A stretch of DNA of 64,000 nucleotides from JAHEZL01 sp964406465 (GCA_964406465.1 CAYORT010000002.1:62001-126000); one strand, 5' to 3'; counted from the stretch's first letter, positions 1 through 9,462 are shown. The notes: a model not told the origin generated them from the sequence alone. Numbers and translations: made by a program.

Positions 1-609
1 ATCGGGAGATAATGCAGGTAAATATTCGTTATCCAAAGTATTTACACCCTTCACAGGTGATGGATTGTAAGGAACAGGATTCTTCAAAATCTTATCGATT
101 GCAACACATTCTTTATACAGTCGGCGCGCAACCTCCTCATTATTGGCAGTGGTATTCCATTCATCATCTAAATAGGCTTTAAACAAAGGAGCTGCTTCAG
201 AAAGTTTACCTTCCATATGATAGATGGTGGCTAAGTAGAAAGAACCTAGGTGACCACTAAAGGCCGGACAAAGTTCATTGAGTTTAATGAAATAGTCTTT
301 CGACTTACCAATGAAAATTTCCTTTTTTGAGGCATCGCTATTCATTGCTACTCTCGACTTCCCCTTCTCGGGAAAGGCCAATTCAAAATAATGTCTACCT
401 AAAGCATAGTAAGGCTCGGGCATTTGAGGATCAAGCTCAATCACCGCTTTCAAAAGATTTACTCCTTCTACTTTGTCTTTTGTGTAAGTAGCAATAGCAG
501 CGTCGTACTTCTTTCTAACTTTCTTAGGTGCTTTGTATTCACAGTTTCCCTCTTGCGCCAATACGTTAACCGATAACAACAACAATATTACAACCCCGAT
601 TCTTCTCAT
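1..609 (-). CDS. TPR/PD40-repeat envelope protein, 3' end outside window
   Basis: The start codon (complement of 607-609) opens a frame that runs without a stop to the left edge, giving 203 residues. The N-terminus is a short hydrophobic signal peptide ending near LAQEG. Residues about 30-170 contain TPR-like helices (ELDPQMPEPYYALGRHYFEL and a second unit). The frame reaches NEYLPALSPD, a typical beginning of a PD40 beta-propeller blade, just as it leaves the window. This is the layout of the TPR plus PD40 proteins at 29.3 and 31.5 kb. It lies 8 bp downstream of the AsmA-like gene on the same strand, so it is probably cotranscribed. Whether it ends in an OmpA domain cannot be seen. Confidence 0.8.
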   Translation of the reverse strand, partial: MRRIGVVILLLLSVNVLAQEGNCEYKAPKKVRKKYDAAIATYTKDKVEGVNLLKAVIELDPQMPEPYYALGRHYFELAFPEKGKSRVAMNSDASKKEIFIGKSKDYFIKLNELCPAFSGHLGSFYLATIYHMEGKLSEAAPLFKAYLDDEWNTTANNEEVARRLYKECVAIDKILKNPVPYNPSPVKGVNTLDNEYLPALSPD

Positions 610-617
610 ATTATTTC

Positions 618-3320
618 TTAAAACTTAATTCCTTTCAATGCATTTTTCGCTTTATCGGCGGCGTCTTTTTTCAACTTATCGGCCTCGGCTTTGGCCTTTT
701 CTTCAGCAATTTTCTTTTGCTTATCAGCTTCCGCTTGCGCCTGTGCCTTCAACTCATCTGCCTTCTTTCTAGCCTCTTCCTCAGCTTGCTGTTTTAATTT
801 ATCTGCCTCCTCTTTTGCTCTGTCCACCACAGCATCTTTAACTTGATCTTTTACTGATTTACCTGCTTCACCACTTGTTCCTTTAGGATAAACGGCAAAT
901 TTCGGATTCGTTACATCTCCAGTAATTTTTATATCTAAATCGATGAACTGAGGAAGCTGCATATTGGCGCCAACTTTTTGGTTCAATGCGCCCATCAACT
1001 GAGCAGCTTGTGCGTTGGCCGCACCACCAAATTCATCACGATTGATGCTTGTAGCCATGGTGTAATCCATTTTACCATCTAAGGAATTCCAACCGCTTAC
1101 TTTGGCTTTCGATTTACTAACTTTTAAATCGAAAGGTTGAACATTCAACTTACCTTGAGAAATGGTATAATAAATTTTCAAATCTTTCAACTCTAAGTTT
1201 TTAAACTTGTCGTTCTTCACGGCAGCAGCAAAACCTTCGGTGAATTTTGAATCTTTGATTTTAGCATTTTGAATAAACAAAGTTCCTTTACCGTCGATGC
1301 AATTGTAATCAACATCCATAGTCGAAGTAAAATTGTTTTTTACATCTAAAGTCATGTTCAATTTACCTTCGGTATTCGCGCAAATTGGAGCCAACTTTTT
1401 AATGGTATTGAAATTAGCATAAGCCTTAGGAATATCTAAATTCTTTACCTCAAATTGCAAATCGGCATAAGGTTTTTTAATGTCGAGAGCGTGGTATTGA
1501 CCAGATAATTTAAAGTCGGCATCCAACAACTTAAAGCCATTGTTTACAAACTTCAACACTCCTTCTTTTAATATCAACTGACCACCAAAATTGGTGATAT
1601 CGTAAGTATCATACTTTATCTTCTTCAAATCTGAAGTAAGCACAAAATCAATGTTTTTTGGAATTTCCACTGCGCCTTCCGCACCAGCAGAAGCGGTATC
1701 AGAAGGAGTTGCAGCTGCAGCAGAGTCGGCCTCGGCCGCATCTTCACTCATGAATTGGTTCACATCGAAATAATTAGATGAAATAGCGAAATTTCCTTTT
1801 ACCGTTTCATCTTTAAAATAGTAAGCCAGGTAATTTTCAATTTTACCGCTTGCATTTAAATCGCTATTTCCAATTTTACTTTCGAAAGTAGTTAAGTCAA
1901 GGTATTGTGGAGAAAACAACAAGTTTGCTTTGGTGATGGTAACATCGGGCATACCTTCCATTTTTGTTTTAATATCTAACAAATCAAGCGAACCGTGTGC
2001 ATCAAATTTTTCGTATTCTTCCTTTTCAATAGCCGAATATCTGCCGTTTAAACTTACATCGGCTTTTACTGTTCCATGATATTCTTCGCCTTTTTCCAAA
2101 GGCATCACTTCACCAATAACATCTAATTTCAGCATGGTTTTGATGTTACCTTTTATTGCAGCATCCGACTCGGGAGTTTTAATATGCATATCCATATCAA
2201 TAGGATATTCGCCCAGTTCGGCATGCAATTTATTTAAATCGATTACGGTATGATCAAAAACTCCATCGGGATTGTTGATAGCCAAATCTATATTGATATT
2301 GTTAACCGCTTTTGGCACCGAAGGATAGCGGAAAGAAGAATTAAGCACCTTTAAATTGAAACCGAAAGCAGGCATCAACGAGTCGGTAAACATACCTTTC
2401 AAATGACCATTAATCTCGAACTTACCTGTTGTTTTAACATCTTTCACATCTTCTCGATACACTGCAGGAATCATGGTAAATAAATCCTTGAAATCGGTGC
2501 GCTTAGCATTGAATTTCAAGTCCATACCAAAACCTTCATCAGGCATAGAAAACCATCCATCTAAGCCCAAAGCCACATTATTTAAATTGAATTCATTGTT
2601 TTTGAAAGTGAATTTCCAAGTCGCCAAATCCATGATTAAATCGGCAGTAATATTTGTTTTGGCATTTTTGATATAACTAACACCATCGAAATTGACTGTT
2701 AAAGCTTGCATGTCGGTTTTAGTAGACATAATGTGTTGATCCCCGTCCAACAAATAAGAACCCGAATGATTCATATTGGTAAGTTCCATTCTATAAGGAA
2801 TAGATGGATCATCGTAAACGATACGCGCATTGTTAAGTGCATATTTTTCAAACACCATGGCGAAAGGATCACCCGCTTCTTCTGGTTCAACCGGTTCGGG
2901 AGTGGCCGCAGTATCGGGCAACATAATATCTGTTAGGGTAAAATTCTTGCCGTCTTTGGTCCACAATGCATTCAACACCATTCCATCGGCTTCAAAAGAG
3001 TTCACCTTGTACTTTTTACCATCAAGAACAGAGTTGATGTCTAACTCTAAATTCAACTCATCGGCATAAACGATAGTGTCTTTATCGAAAGCACCTTTGC
3101 CTATAACCGACACTTTTTCTATATCTAATTTAAAATTGGGGAAAGTAGAAATGATAGAAAGGTCGAAATCACCAAAATCAACCTTAGCATTAAGGTTCTC
3201 GTTGGCCACCTCTTTTACTTTGGCTACTATTTCATCTTTAAAGAAAAAAGGAATAGCCGCAACAGCAGCTACCAAAACCACAATAAGGATAAGGAATCCG
3301 ATTAAAATTTTCTTGATCAT
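618..3320 (-). CDS. AsmA-like envelope protein with lysine/alanine-rich helical tail
   Basis: A 900-residue protein with one N-terminal membrane anchor (residues about 4-27) followed by a long periplasmic region typical of the AsmA family. The family is linked to outer-membrane assembly and, in its larger members, to lipid transport between membranes. Evidence is the start (MIKKILIGFLILIVVLVAAV, then a KVDFGDFDLSIISTFPNFKL-type segment), repeated beta-rich segments, and a C-terminal AsmA-like block around 560-820 (GKGTLFIQNAKIKDSKF, SGWNSLDGKMDYTM). The last ~75 residues are almost only K, A, E, D and Q and should form a charged helix. It starts 3 bp after the aroC stop, so the two are cotranscribed. 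The substrate is unknown. Confidence 0.85.
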   Translation of the reverse strand: MIKKILIGFLILIVVLVAAVAAIPFFFKDEIVAKVKEVANENLNAKVDFGDFDLSIISTFPNFKLDIEKVSVIGKGAFDKDTIVYADELNLELDINSVLDGKKYKVNSFEADGMVLNALWTKDGKNFTLTDIMLPDTAATPEPVEPEEAGDPFAMVFEKYALNNARIVYDDPSIPYRMELTNMNHSGSYLLDGDQHIMSTKTDMQALTVNFDGVSYIKNAKTNITADLIMDLATWKFTFKNNEFNLNNVALGLDGWFSMPDEGFGMDLKFNAKRTDFKDLFTMIPAVYREDVKDVKTTGKFEINGHLKGMFTDSLMPAFGFNLKVLNSSFRYPSVPKAVNNINIDLAINNPDGVFDHTVIDLNKLHAELGEYPIDMDMHIKTPESDAAIKGNIKTMLKLDVIGEVMPLEKGEEYHGTVKADVSLNGRYSAIEKEEYEKFDAHGSLDLLDIKTKMEGMPDVTITKANLLFSPQYLDLTTFESKIGNSDLNASGKIENYLAYYFKDETVKGNFAISSNYFDVNQFMSEDAAEADSAAAATPSDTASAGAEGAVEIPKNIDFVLTSDLKKIKYDTYDITNFGGQLILKEGVLKFVNNGFKLLDADFKLSGQYHALDIKKPYADLQFEVKNLDIPKAYANFNTIKKLAPICANTEGKLNMTLDVKNNFTSTMDVDYNCIDGKGTLFIQNAKIKDSKFTEGFAAAVKNDKFKNLELKDLKIYYTISQGKLNVQPFDLKVSKSKAKVSGWNSLDGKMDYTMATSINRDEFGGAANAQAAQLMGALNQKVGANMQLPQFIDLDIKITGDVTNPKFAVYPKGTSGEAGKSVKDQVKDAVVDRAKEEADKLKQQAEEEARKKADELKAQAQAEADKQKKIAEEKAKAEADKLKKDAADKAKNALKGIKF

Positions 3321-3323
3321 AAA

Positions 3324-4403
3324 TTAAATTTTGTTAGATTTTGCTCTTAAAAAATGGTCTGCTAAAACAAGTGCTGCCATTGCTTCAACAATAGGCACTG
3401 CACGAGGAAGTACGCAAGGATCATGCCTTCCTTTGCCACTTACCACGGCCTCTTTTCCCTCTTTATCGATAGAACTTTGATCACGCATTATAGTGGCTAC
3501 AGGCTTAAATGCCACATTGAAATAAATGTCTTCTCCGTTCGAAATTCCGCCTTGAATACCGCCCGAATGGTTGGTTTTGGTTTTTACCTTGCCATTTTCA
3601 GCATAAAAAGCATCGTTGTGCTCACTACCTCGAAGTGTTAAGCCATTAAAACCCGAACCATATTCAAAACCTTTTACAGCATTAATACTTAACATGGCTT
3701 TACCTAAATCGGCATGCAACTTATCAAACACAGGCTCGCCCAACCCTACTGGTGTGCCTTGCACTACACAAGTTACCACACCACCAATGGTATCACCTTC
3801 TTTACGAATGGAGTCAATTAATGCAATCATTTGCTCGGCCATTTGTTCATCGGGACAACGAACGATATTGTTCTCTGTTTTATTGAGGTCGAGTTGAGAA
3901 TAATTTTTATCGAGCTTTAAGGCACCAACTTGCGATACATAAGCACTTATTTTAATGCCCAACTTATTCAACAACAACTTGGCAATGGCTCCAGCCACCA
4001 CTCGCGACACCGTCTCACGAGCTGAACTTCTTCCTCCGCCCCTATGATCACGGTTTCCATACTTCTCTGTGTAAGTAAAATCGGCGTGCGACGGACGAAA
4101 AGAATCTTTGATATGGTCGTAATCTTTCGATTTCTGATTGTCGTTTTTAATAACAAAACCAATAGGAACTCCCGTTGACTTTCCTTCAAAAATACCCGAA
4201 AGAAACTCCACTTCATCGGGTTCCTTACGCTGAGTCACAATTTTCGATTGTCCGGGTTTTCTTCTATCCAATTCACTTTGAATAAAAGCCAAATCTATCT
4301 CCAGTCCGGCCGGGCATCCGTCAATAATACCACCCAAAGCAACGCCATGCGATTCTCCAAAAGTGGTAACCCTAAAAATTTCTCCAAAAGTATTTGCTGC
4401 CAT
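3324..4403 (-). CDS. aroC: Chorismate synthase
   Basis: A 359-residue protein of normal family length. It converts 5-enolpyruvylshikimate-3-phosphate to chorismate, the last common step of aromatic amino acid synthesis, using reduced FMN. Visible signatures are GESHG near the N-terminus, the DHRGGGRSSARETVSRVVAG segment that binds phosphate and flavin, HSGGIQGGISNGEDI, and GRHDPCVLPRAVPIVEAM near the C-terminus. It is the first gene of a minus-strand run with the AsmA-like gene. No other shikimate gene is nearby. The start at 4403 begins directly with MAANTFGEIFRVTTFGESHG, as expected. Confidence 0.97.
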   Translation of the reverse strand: MAANTFGEIFRVTTFGESHGVALGGIIDGCPAGLEIDLAFIQSELDRRKPGQSKIVTQRKEPDEVEFLSGIFEGKSTGVPIGFVIKNDNQKSKDYDHIKDSFRPSHADFTYTEKYGNRDHRGGGRSSARETVSRVVAGAIAKLLLNKLGIKISAYVSQVGALKLDKNYSQLDLNKTENNIVRCPDEQMAEQMIALIDSIRKEGDTIGGVVTCVVQGTPVGLGEPVFDKLHADLGKAMLSINAVKGFEYGSGFNGLTLRGSEHNDAFYAENGKVKTKTNHSGGIQGGISNGEDIYFNVAFKPVATIMRDQSSIDKEGKEAVVSGKGRHDPCVLPRAVPIVEAMAALVLADHFLRAKSNKI

Positions 4404-4478
4404 AGGGCGTGAAAATTACTAATTAATTCTTAAAATTGTATTAAATTCAAGTGCTGAAAAGCGGATAAAATTACTCTT

Positions 4479-4973
4479 ATGAAATCAATAGTAGCCATCA
4501 CGTCAATTTTAATACTAACAGCTTGCGGTTCATCAGAACCAGATTTCAAAACCGGATACATCGATATTCATCACATTTACGACAAAATGGAGCTGAGTAA
4601 AAAGTATATGCAGAAGTTGGCCGAATTGGAGCAAAAGAAAAGACCCGAATTGAATCAAATTATGAATCAAATTGAGGCTATCAATGTTGAAATCAAAAAC
4701 AGTAAAATCACTGAAGACGACTATCTTGATGAATTAAAAGAAAAGAAATCTCATTTATACCACAAAAAGGAAACAATTGAGAAAATGATGAACGACTCAT
4801 CGGTACTATACACTAAAATTGTAACCGATAAAATCACCAAAAATGTTGAAGAATTTGGTAAAGAAAATGGATACAAATACATTTTTAGTCCGACTGGCAA
4901 TGCCGGATTCATCTACGGAGATTCTACCCTAAATATCACACATCAAGTTTTAGAGTATATAAACAAAAAGTAA
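4479..4973 (+). CDS. OmpH/Skp-like lipoprotein
   Basis: A 164-residue protein resembling the periplasmic chaperone Skp/OmpH, which binds unfolded outer-membrane proteins. After the lipobox (LTAC, Cys at residue 16) comes GYIDIHHIYDKM, the usual Skp beta-strand opening. A long charged coiled coil follows (about 40-115), then a C-terminal strand region with NGYKYIFSPTGNAGFIYGDS, a recognisable OmpH ending. Most family members have a cleavable signal peptide; here a lipobox suggests lipid anchoring. It stands alone, divergent from aroC. The chaperone role is inferred from family resemblance. Confidence 0.8.
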   Translation: MKSIVAITSILILTACGSSEPDFKTGYIDIHHIYDKMELSKKYMQKLAELEQKKRPELNQIMNQIEAINVEIKNSKITEDDYLDELKEKKSHLYHKKETIEKMMNDSSVLYTKIVTDKITKNVEEFGKENGYKYIFSPTGNAGFIYGDSTLNITHQVLEYINKK

Positions 4974-5085
4974 TAGTTTAGGACTTTATCCTAATTATCA
5001 AATTAGAGACTGCAATCCATTTACATTTTTTTCTAAATTATCTGATTAGACAAGAGACGTTATATGCAAAAAACCGTCTTCTAAA

Positions 5086-5127
5086 GATTGTATTCACCAA
5101 AAATCACTATATTTGGTGAATACAATC
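5086..5127. promoter_or_regulatory. Long palindrome ahead of the DUF4143 ATPase
   Basis: Arms 5086-5104 and 5109-5127 are inverted copies over 19 positions with one mismatch; the outer 16 positions match perfectly (GATTGTATTCACCAAA and its complement). The spacer is CACT. The right arm ends 6 bp before the chosen ATG at 5134 and would cover the ribosome-binding region. No T-tract follows, so it does not look like a terminator. It could be an operator, a regulatory RNA hairpin or an insertion scar. Confidence 0.7.
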
Positions 5128-5133
5128 ATCAAA

Positions 5134-6258
5134 ATGATAAAAAGAGAACTTACAGCTATTGTAAAGAAGAAACTTGGTAAAGGAAAAGCAATTGTTGTTT
5201 TGGGTCCGCGACAAGTAGGTAAAACAACTTTACTACGCGAAATTTGTGAGAACAATAAAACATTTTTGTTTCTAAACGGAGATGATACCAATGTTCAATA
5301 TCAAATAGAAAACGCAAACACGCAGAGTTTAAAGCAAATTATTGGCAAACACACCTTGGTATTTATTGATGAGGCACAACGCATCAAAAACATTGGAATT
5401 AAATTGAAATTGATAACCGATCAAATGAAAAATGTTCAGTTGTTGGTTAGTGGATCATCGGCTTTAGAACTAGCCAGTGAAATGAACGAACCATTAACAG
5501 GTAGAAAATGGGAGTATCAAATGTTTCCTGTTTCATGGAAAGAATTGCACGAATATCTCGGACACATCGACGCGCATGCCCAATTAGAACAGCGGTTGAT
5601 TTACGGCATGTACCCAGAGGTTATTACACAGCAAGGAAGTGAAAAAGAAGTTTTACAGCAGCTAACTGGTAGTTATTTATACAAAGATTTACTAGCACTA
5701 GAAGGTGTTAGAAAACCCGATCTATTGCCAAAATTATTGCGAGCACTTGCTCTTCAATTGGGTAATGAGGTTTCTTATAATGAGTTAGCAAATCTCTTGC
5801 AAGTCGATAAGAATACGGTAAACACTTATATCGATCTAATTGAAAAAGCTTTCGTGGTTTTTCGTTTACAGCCATTTAGCAGAAACCTACGCAATGAAAT
5901 AAGTAGTAGCAGAAAAATCTATTTTTATGATAATGGTATTCGAAACGCATTAATTGCTAATTTTAATTCATTGGACTTACGCAATGACAAAGGTGTTTTA
6001 TGGGAAAATTTTTTAATTAGCGAACGAATGAAAACACTAAATTATAAAGGCATTTGGACTAACACTTATTTTTGGAGAACAAAAACACAACAAGAAATTG
6101 ATTACCTCGAAGAACGTGATGGTGAACTGTATGCTTACGAATTCAAATGGAGTAAACAAAAGGTGAAATTTCCAAAATCGTTCTTAGAAAATTATCAAGT
6201 TAAAGTAAGTGAAGTAATCACAAAAGAAAATTTTGATTTGTTCATAGGTGTGGAATAA
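5134..6258 (+). CDS. AAA-family ATPase with DUF4143 domain
   Basis: A 374-residue protein beginning MIKRELTAIVKKKLGKGKAI. Walker A is GPRQVGKTT and Walker B is TLVFIDEAQ, as in AAA_14 ATPases. The C-terminal half (from about residue 190) is a DUF4143 domain with a winged-helix-like part. It ends in EIDYLEERDGELYAYEFKWS, which matches the E-D...ExK pattern of PD-(D/E)XK nuclease folds. I chose ATG 5134; TTG 5113 and GTG 5116 lie inside the palindrome. The cellular role of this family is unsettled (stress, mobile-element or toxin-like roles have been suggested). The gene is a singleton with no partner. Confidence 0.85.
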   Translation: MIKRELTAIVKKKLGKGKAIVVLGPRQVGKTTLLREICENNKTFLFLNGDDTNVQYQIENANTQSLKQIIGKHTLVFIDEAQRIKNIGIKLKLITDQMKNVQLLVSGSSALELASEMNEPLTGRKWEYQMFPVSWKELHEYLGHIDAHAQLEQRLIYGMYPEVITQQGSEKEVLQQLTGSYLYKDLLALEGVRKPDLLPKLLRALALQLGNEVSYNELANLLQVDKNTVNTYIDLIEKAFVVFRLQPFSRNLRNEISSSRKIYFYDNGIRNALIANFNSLDLRNDKGVLWENFLISERMKTLNYKGIWTNTYFWRTKTQQEIDYLEERDGELYAYEFKWSKQKVKFPKSFLENYQVKVSEVITKENFDLFIGVE

Positions 6259-6294
6259 AATAACTCCATCAATCTTCAATACATTTAAGGTGAT

Positions 6295-9200
6295 ATGAAC
6301 AAAATAATTTTCGCAAATAACAAAGTATTTTTCGCTTTACTCCTCCTATCACACGTTGCATTCTCTCAAGCCTACAATTTTCGCAACTACTCTGTAAAAG
6401 ATGGAGTTGCACAGTCTCAAGTATATAGCCTTCTGCAAGATTCACGAGGCTTTTTATGGATGGGTACCCGCGGTGGTGGTATCACCAAATTTGATGGCAT
6501 TAACTTTAAGACATACAGTGTTCGCGACGGACTCATCAACAACTATGTTTTCAATATCAAGGAAGACGGTGAGCATAATTTATGGATTGGAACCAATGAC
6601 GGACTCTCGAAATTGAATGGTAAAACATTTCAAAACTTCAAACCTAAAAGAAATGGAATGTTTTGGGTGCAAGAAATTGCCATAGATAAACAAAATAGAA
6701 AATGGCTGGCTACCAATGAGGGAGTTGTTTTGTTTGAGAACGGAAAATTCACCAACATCTCGCAAAAACTTAATTTAAAGAAGGAAATCGTTAATGCCAT
6801 TCATATAGACAAAAACGGAGAGGTGTGGTTTGGTACTTCGGGCGGCCTCTTTAAATTTTCTATAGTAAATAATGATTATGTGCTGCAAGGAAAAGGAAGA
6901 TGGAAAAGCCTAATGATCAATTCCATCACTGCCATTAAGGAAGATAAAAATGGAAACATCTATGTAGGCACTTATGGCAATGGTGCATATAAATATGTTA
7001 ACAAAGAATTTTCTAGAATCGACTCGAATAGCACACTCAACAAACAAACAGTACTCGATATTTATTTCGATCACCACAACAACATCTGGATAGCCACTTT
7101 AAGCAAAGGCTTAGCAGAATACAACCCAGAAGCAAAATCGCTTGTGTGGCTGGGCGAAAACGAAGGCTTAAGCAACAATCACGTAAGAAGTATCATTCAA
7201 GACAACAGTGGAAATTTTTGGTTTGGCACATCTGGCGGCGGCGTGTGCAATTACTTTGGAAAACAATTTACTACTTACGATAAATCATCAGGATTAGCAG
7301 GAAATTTCATCTATAGCATTTATCGCGACAGCAAAAACAAATTATGGATTGGCACTTCCGACAAAGGATTAACCATCCTCGACAGCTCTAAATTCTACAC
7401 ATTCAATAGCGCCAATGGTTTTGCCGATGTTAAGGTAAAAGCAATGGCAGAAGATGATTTTGGCAATATTTATATAGGCACCGACGGACAAGGAGTGTTT
7501 AGATACGACAGCACTGGCTTTCATCAGGTGGAAGGTTTGGCTAGAAAATACATTCGTGCCATAGTAAAAGATAAAGACAGCTGCATTTGGATCGCCACCG
7601 CAGGAACTGGTTTGTACAAATTGAATTTAAAAATGGGCTCGCAACGACTTGAAAATTTTAATACAAAATCGGGATTGCTCCACGACAGATTAACCGCCTT
7701 ACACATAGACAAACAAGGTAGATTGTGGTACGGAACAGAAAATGACGGATTTACTTTTCTTCATGCCAAAAGACCAGCCATTACCATAAAAAAAGGATTG
7801 CGATCTAACTCGATTAGATGCTTCACGGAAGATGAAAATGGTTTTCTGTGGATTGGTACTGCGGGCTCGGGAATTTCTTCCATGCCTTTGTATTATAACA
7901 ATAATTTCTTGGTTTCATCATACGATCATGCCAACGGACTCACCTCCTCTAACATTTACTTGCTCACAGTTGACAAACTGAACAACTTGATCGTTGGAAC
8001 CGAAACCGGATTAGACTATATCACTTTAGATAAAAACAGAAAACCTATTGAGATAAAACATTACAGCAAAGGCGAAGGATTTACCGGAATAGAAACTTGC
8101 GTAAATGCAGTATGGAACGACAATGACGGCACGATATGGTTTGGTACCATTAACGGACTCTCGAAATACAATCCGGCCAACAAAATAAAAAATGAATTCG
8201 CTCCCATCATTAGCATTAGCGATGTGAAATTATTTTACGAAAGTATTGTAAACACGAAATACAAAAATTTTGCAGGCGATTGGAATTCGGTAAACTACTT
8301 GGAACTACCCTACAATCAAAACCACATCAGCTTCGATTTCATGGCCATCAACTTTAGCAATCCCGATGCAGTAAAGTATCAGTGGATGCTAGAAGGATTC
8401 GACGAAAACTGTTCGCCACCTAGCAAAGAACACAGCATAGTATACTCAAATCTTAGCGCCGGCAAATACAAATTCATGGTAAAAGCTTGCAATGAAGATG
8501 GCGTTTGGAACAAAAAACCATTGATCATTTACTTCACCATCGAAGCACCATTTTGGATGAAATGGTGGTTTATTGCCACTGTAGTTTTAGCTATTATTGG
8601 CATCTTCTTCATCATCGTTAAAATACGCGAGCGAAGAATTACAGCGAAAGCTGAAGAGGAAAGAAAAAAATTACAAATGGAAAAAGATATAGTGGAACTC
8701 GAGCAAAAAGCTTTGCGCTTGCAAATGAATCCGCACTTTATCTTCAACGCCCTCAACTCCATTCAATCGCAAATTGGCACTAACAATGACCAAGCAGCAC
8801 GCTACTATTTAGCAAAATTCTCAAGATTGATGCGTCAGATTTTAGACAATTCACGCAACACTTTTATCACTTTAGAAGAGGAAGCGCACACCATTGAAAA
8901 TTATTTATTGATAGAGAAATTTTGTAACGGAGATCGCTTCGATTACACCGTAACCATTCAAGATTCGATAGAAAAAGATTATGTTAAAATTCCTCCAATG
9001 TTGTTGCAGCCCTTTGTAGAAAATGCTATTAAACACGGACTCAAACATATCAACGACAAGAGAGGGATGATTCATGTTGATTTCACTGAAAAAGACAACT
9101 TGCTTGAATGTTCTGTAACCGACAACGGCGTTGGTAGAGAGAAAGCTGCTGAAATGAACACCAGCAGCAAAGAAACCTACCACAAGTCAACAGCTCTTTT

Positions 9201-9330
9201 GGTTACACAAGAGCGTTTGGATTTGATGCATGAAAACAATGAAATTAAATCTTTAGAAATTATAGATTTGTACGACGAACAAGGAAATGCTTCAGGGACA
9301 AAAGTAGTTGTAAGAATACCGATTTCGTAA
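6295..9330 (+). CDS. LytS-type sensor histidine kinase with Reg_prop beta-propellers
   Basis: A 1011-residue kinase. A signal peptide (to about FSQA, residue 26) precedes about 14 Reg_prop blades (repeated SRGFLWMGTRGGGITKFDG-type units) forming periplasmic propellers, to about residue 640. A Y_Y_Y domain follows (about 690-755), then one membrane segment near 760-780 and a short coiled coil. The cytoplasmic His_kinase domain carries RLQMNPHFIFNALNSI with His814 as the likely phosphorylation site. The ATPase part has PPMLLQPFVENAIKHGL and DNGVGR. Partner is the LytTR regulator 132 bp downstream. The ligand is unknown; such propeller kinases often sense saccharides, but no saccharide genes are nearby. 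Confidence 0.93.
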   Translation: MNKIIFANNKVFFALLLLSHVAFSQAYNFRNYSVKDGVAQSQVYSLLQDSRGFLWMGTRGGGITKFDGINFKTYSVRDGLINNYVFNIKEDGEHNLWIGTNDGLSKLNGKTFQNFKPKRNGMFWVQEIAIDKQNRKWLATNEGVVLFENGKFTNISQKLNLKKEIVNAIHIDKNGEVWFGTSGGLFKFSIVNNDYVLQGKGRWKSLMINSITAIKEDKNGNIYVGTYGNGAYKYVNKEFSRIDSNSTLNKQTVLDIYFDHHNNIWIATLSKGLAEYNPEAKSLVWLGENEGLSNNHVRSIIQDNSGNFWFGTSGGGVCNYFGKQFTTYDKSSGLAGNFIYSIYRDSKNKLWIGTSDKGLTILDSSKFYTFNSANGFADVKVKAMAEDDFGNIYIGTDGQGVFRYDSTGFHQVEGLARKYIRAIVKDKDSCIWIATAGTGLYKLNLKMGSQRLENFNTKSGLLHDRLTALHIDKQGRLWYGTENDGFTFLHAKRPAITIKKGLRSNSIRCFTEDENGFLWIGTAGSGISSMPLYYNNNFLVSSYDHANGLTSSNIYLLTVDKLNNLIVGTETGLDYITLDKNRKPIEIKHYSKGEGFTGIETCVNAVWNDNDGTIWFGTINGLSKYNPANKIKNEFAPIISISDVKLFYESIVNTKYKNFAGDWNSVNYLELPYNQNHISFDFMAINFSNPDAVKYQWMLEGFDENCSPPSKEHSIVYSNLSAGKYKFMVKACNEDGVWNKKPLIIYFTIEAPFWMKWWFIATVVLAIIGIFFIIVKIRERRITAKAEEERKKLQMEKDIVELEQKALRLQMNPHFIFNALNSIQSQIGTNNDQAARYYLAKFSRLMRQILDNSRNTFITLEEEAHTIENYLLIEKFCNGDRFDYTVTIQDSIEKDYVKIPPMLLQPFVENAIKHGLKHINDKRGMIHVDFTEKDNLLECSVTDNGVGREKAAEMNTSSKETYHKSTALLVTQERLDLMHENNEIKSLEIIDLYDEQGNASGTKVVVRIPIS

Positions 9331-9374
9331 TGATAGAAAACAATCCATATATTTCAATTGCTAACTTCCGGGTG

Positions 9375-9404
9375 CGCACTTCCCTCTTAGAGAAGAGGGG
9401 TGCG
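9375..9404. repeat. Hairpin-forming intergenic element between kinase and regulator
   Basis: CCCTCTT at 9382-9388 and AAGAGGG at 9393-9399 pair around the loop AGAG. The stem continues outward as CGCAC/GTGCG with a two-base bulge. The surrounding 9361-9440 is GC-rich compared with its neighbours and encodes nothing convincing. It looks like a dispersed intergenic repeat of the kind scattered through Bacteroidota genomes, or an attenuating hairpin. No second copy is seen in this window. Confidence 0.5.
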
Positions 9405-9462
9405 ATTTTGCTTGCGGGTAAGCAGGGAGATGGATTGCGTAACAACTTAATAAATTAGAATC

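Noticed and set aside
4994..5053. Direct repeat TTATC..ATTAGA upstream of the palindrome
   Set aside because: Only 13 of 16 bases agree in very AT-rich DNA; likely chance.
6295..9330. Calling the kinase a polysaccharide utilisation (hybrid) regulator
   Set aside because: It ends after the LytS-type kinase domain, lacks receiver and AraC parts, and no SusC/SusD genes are present.
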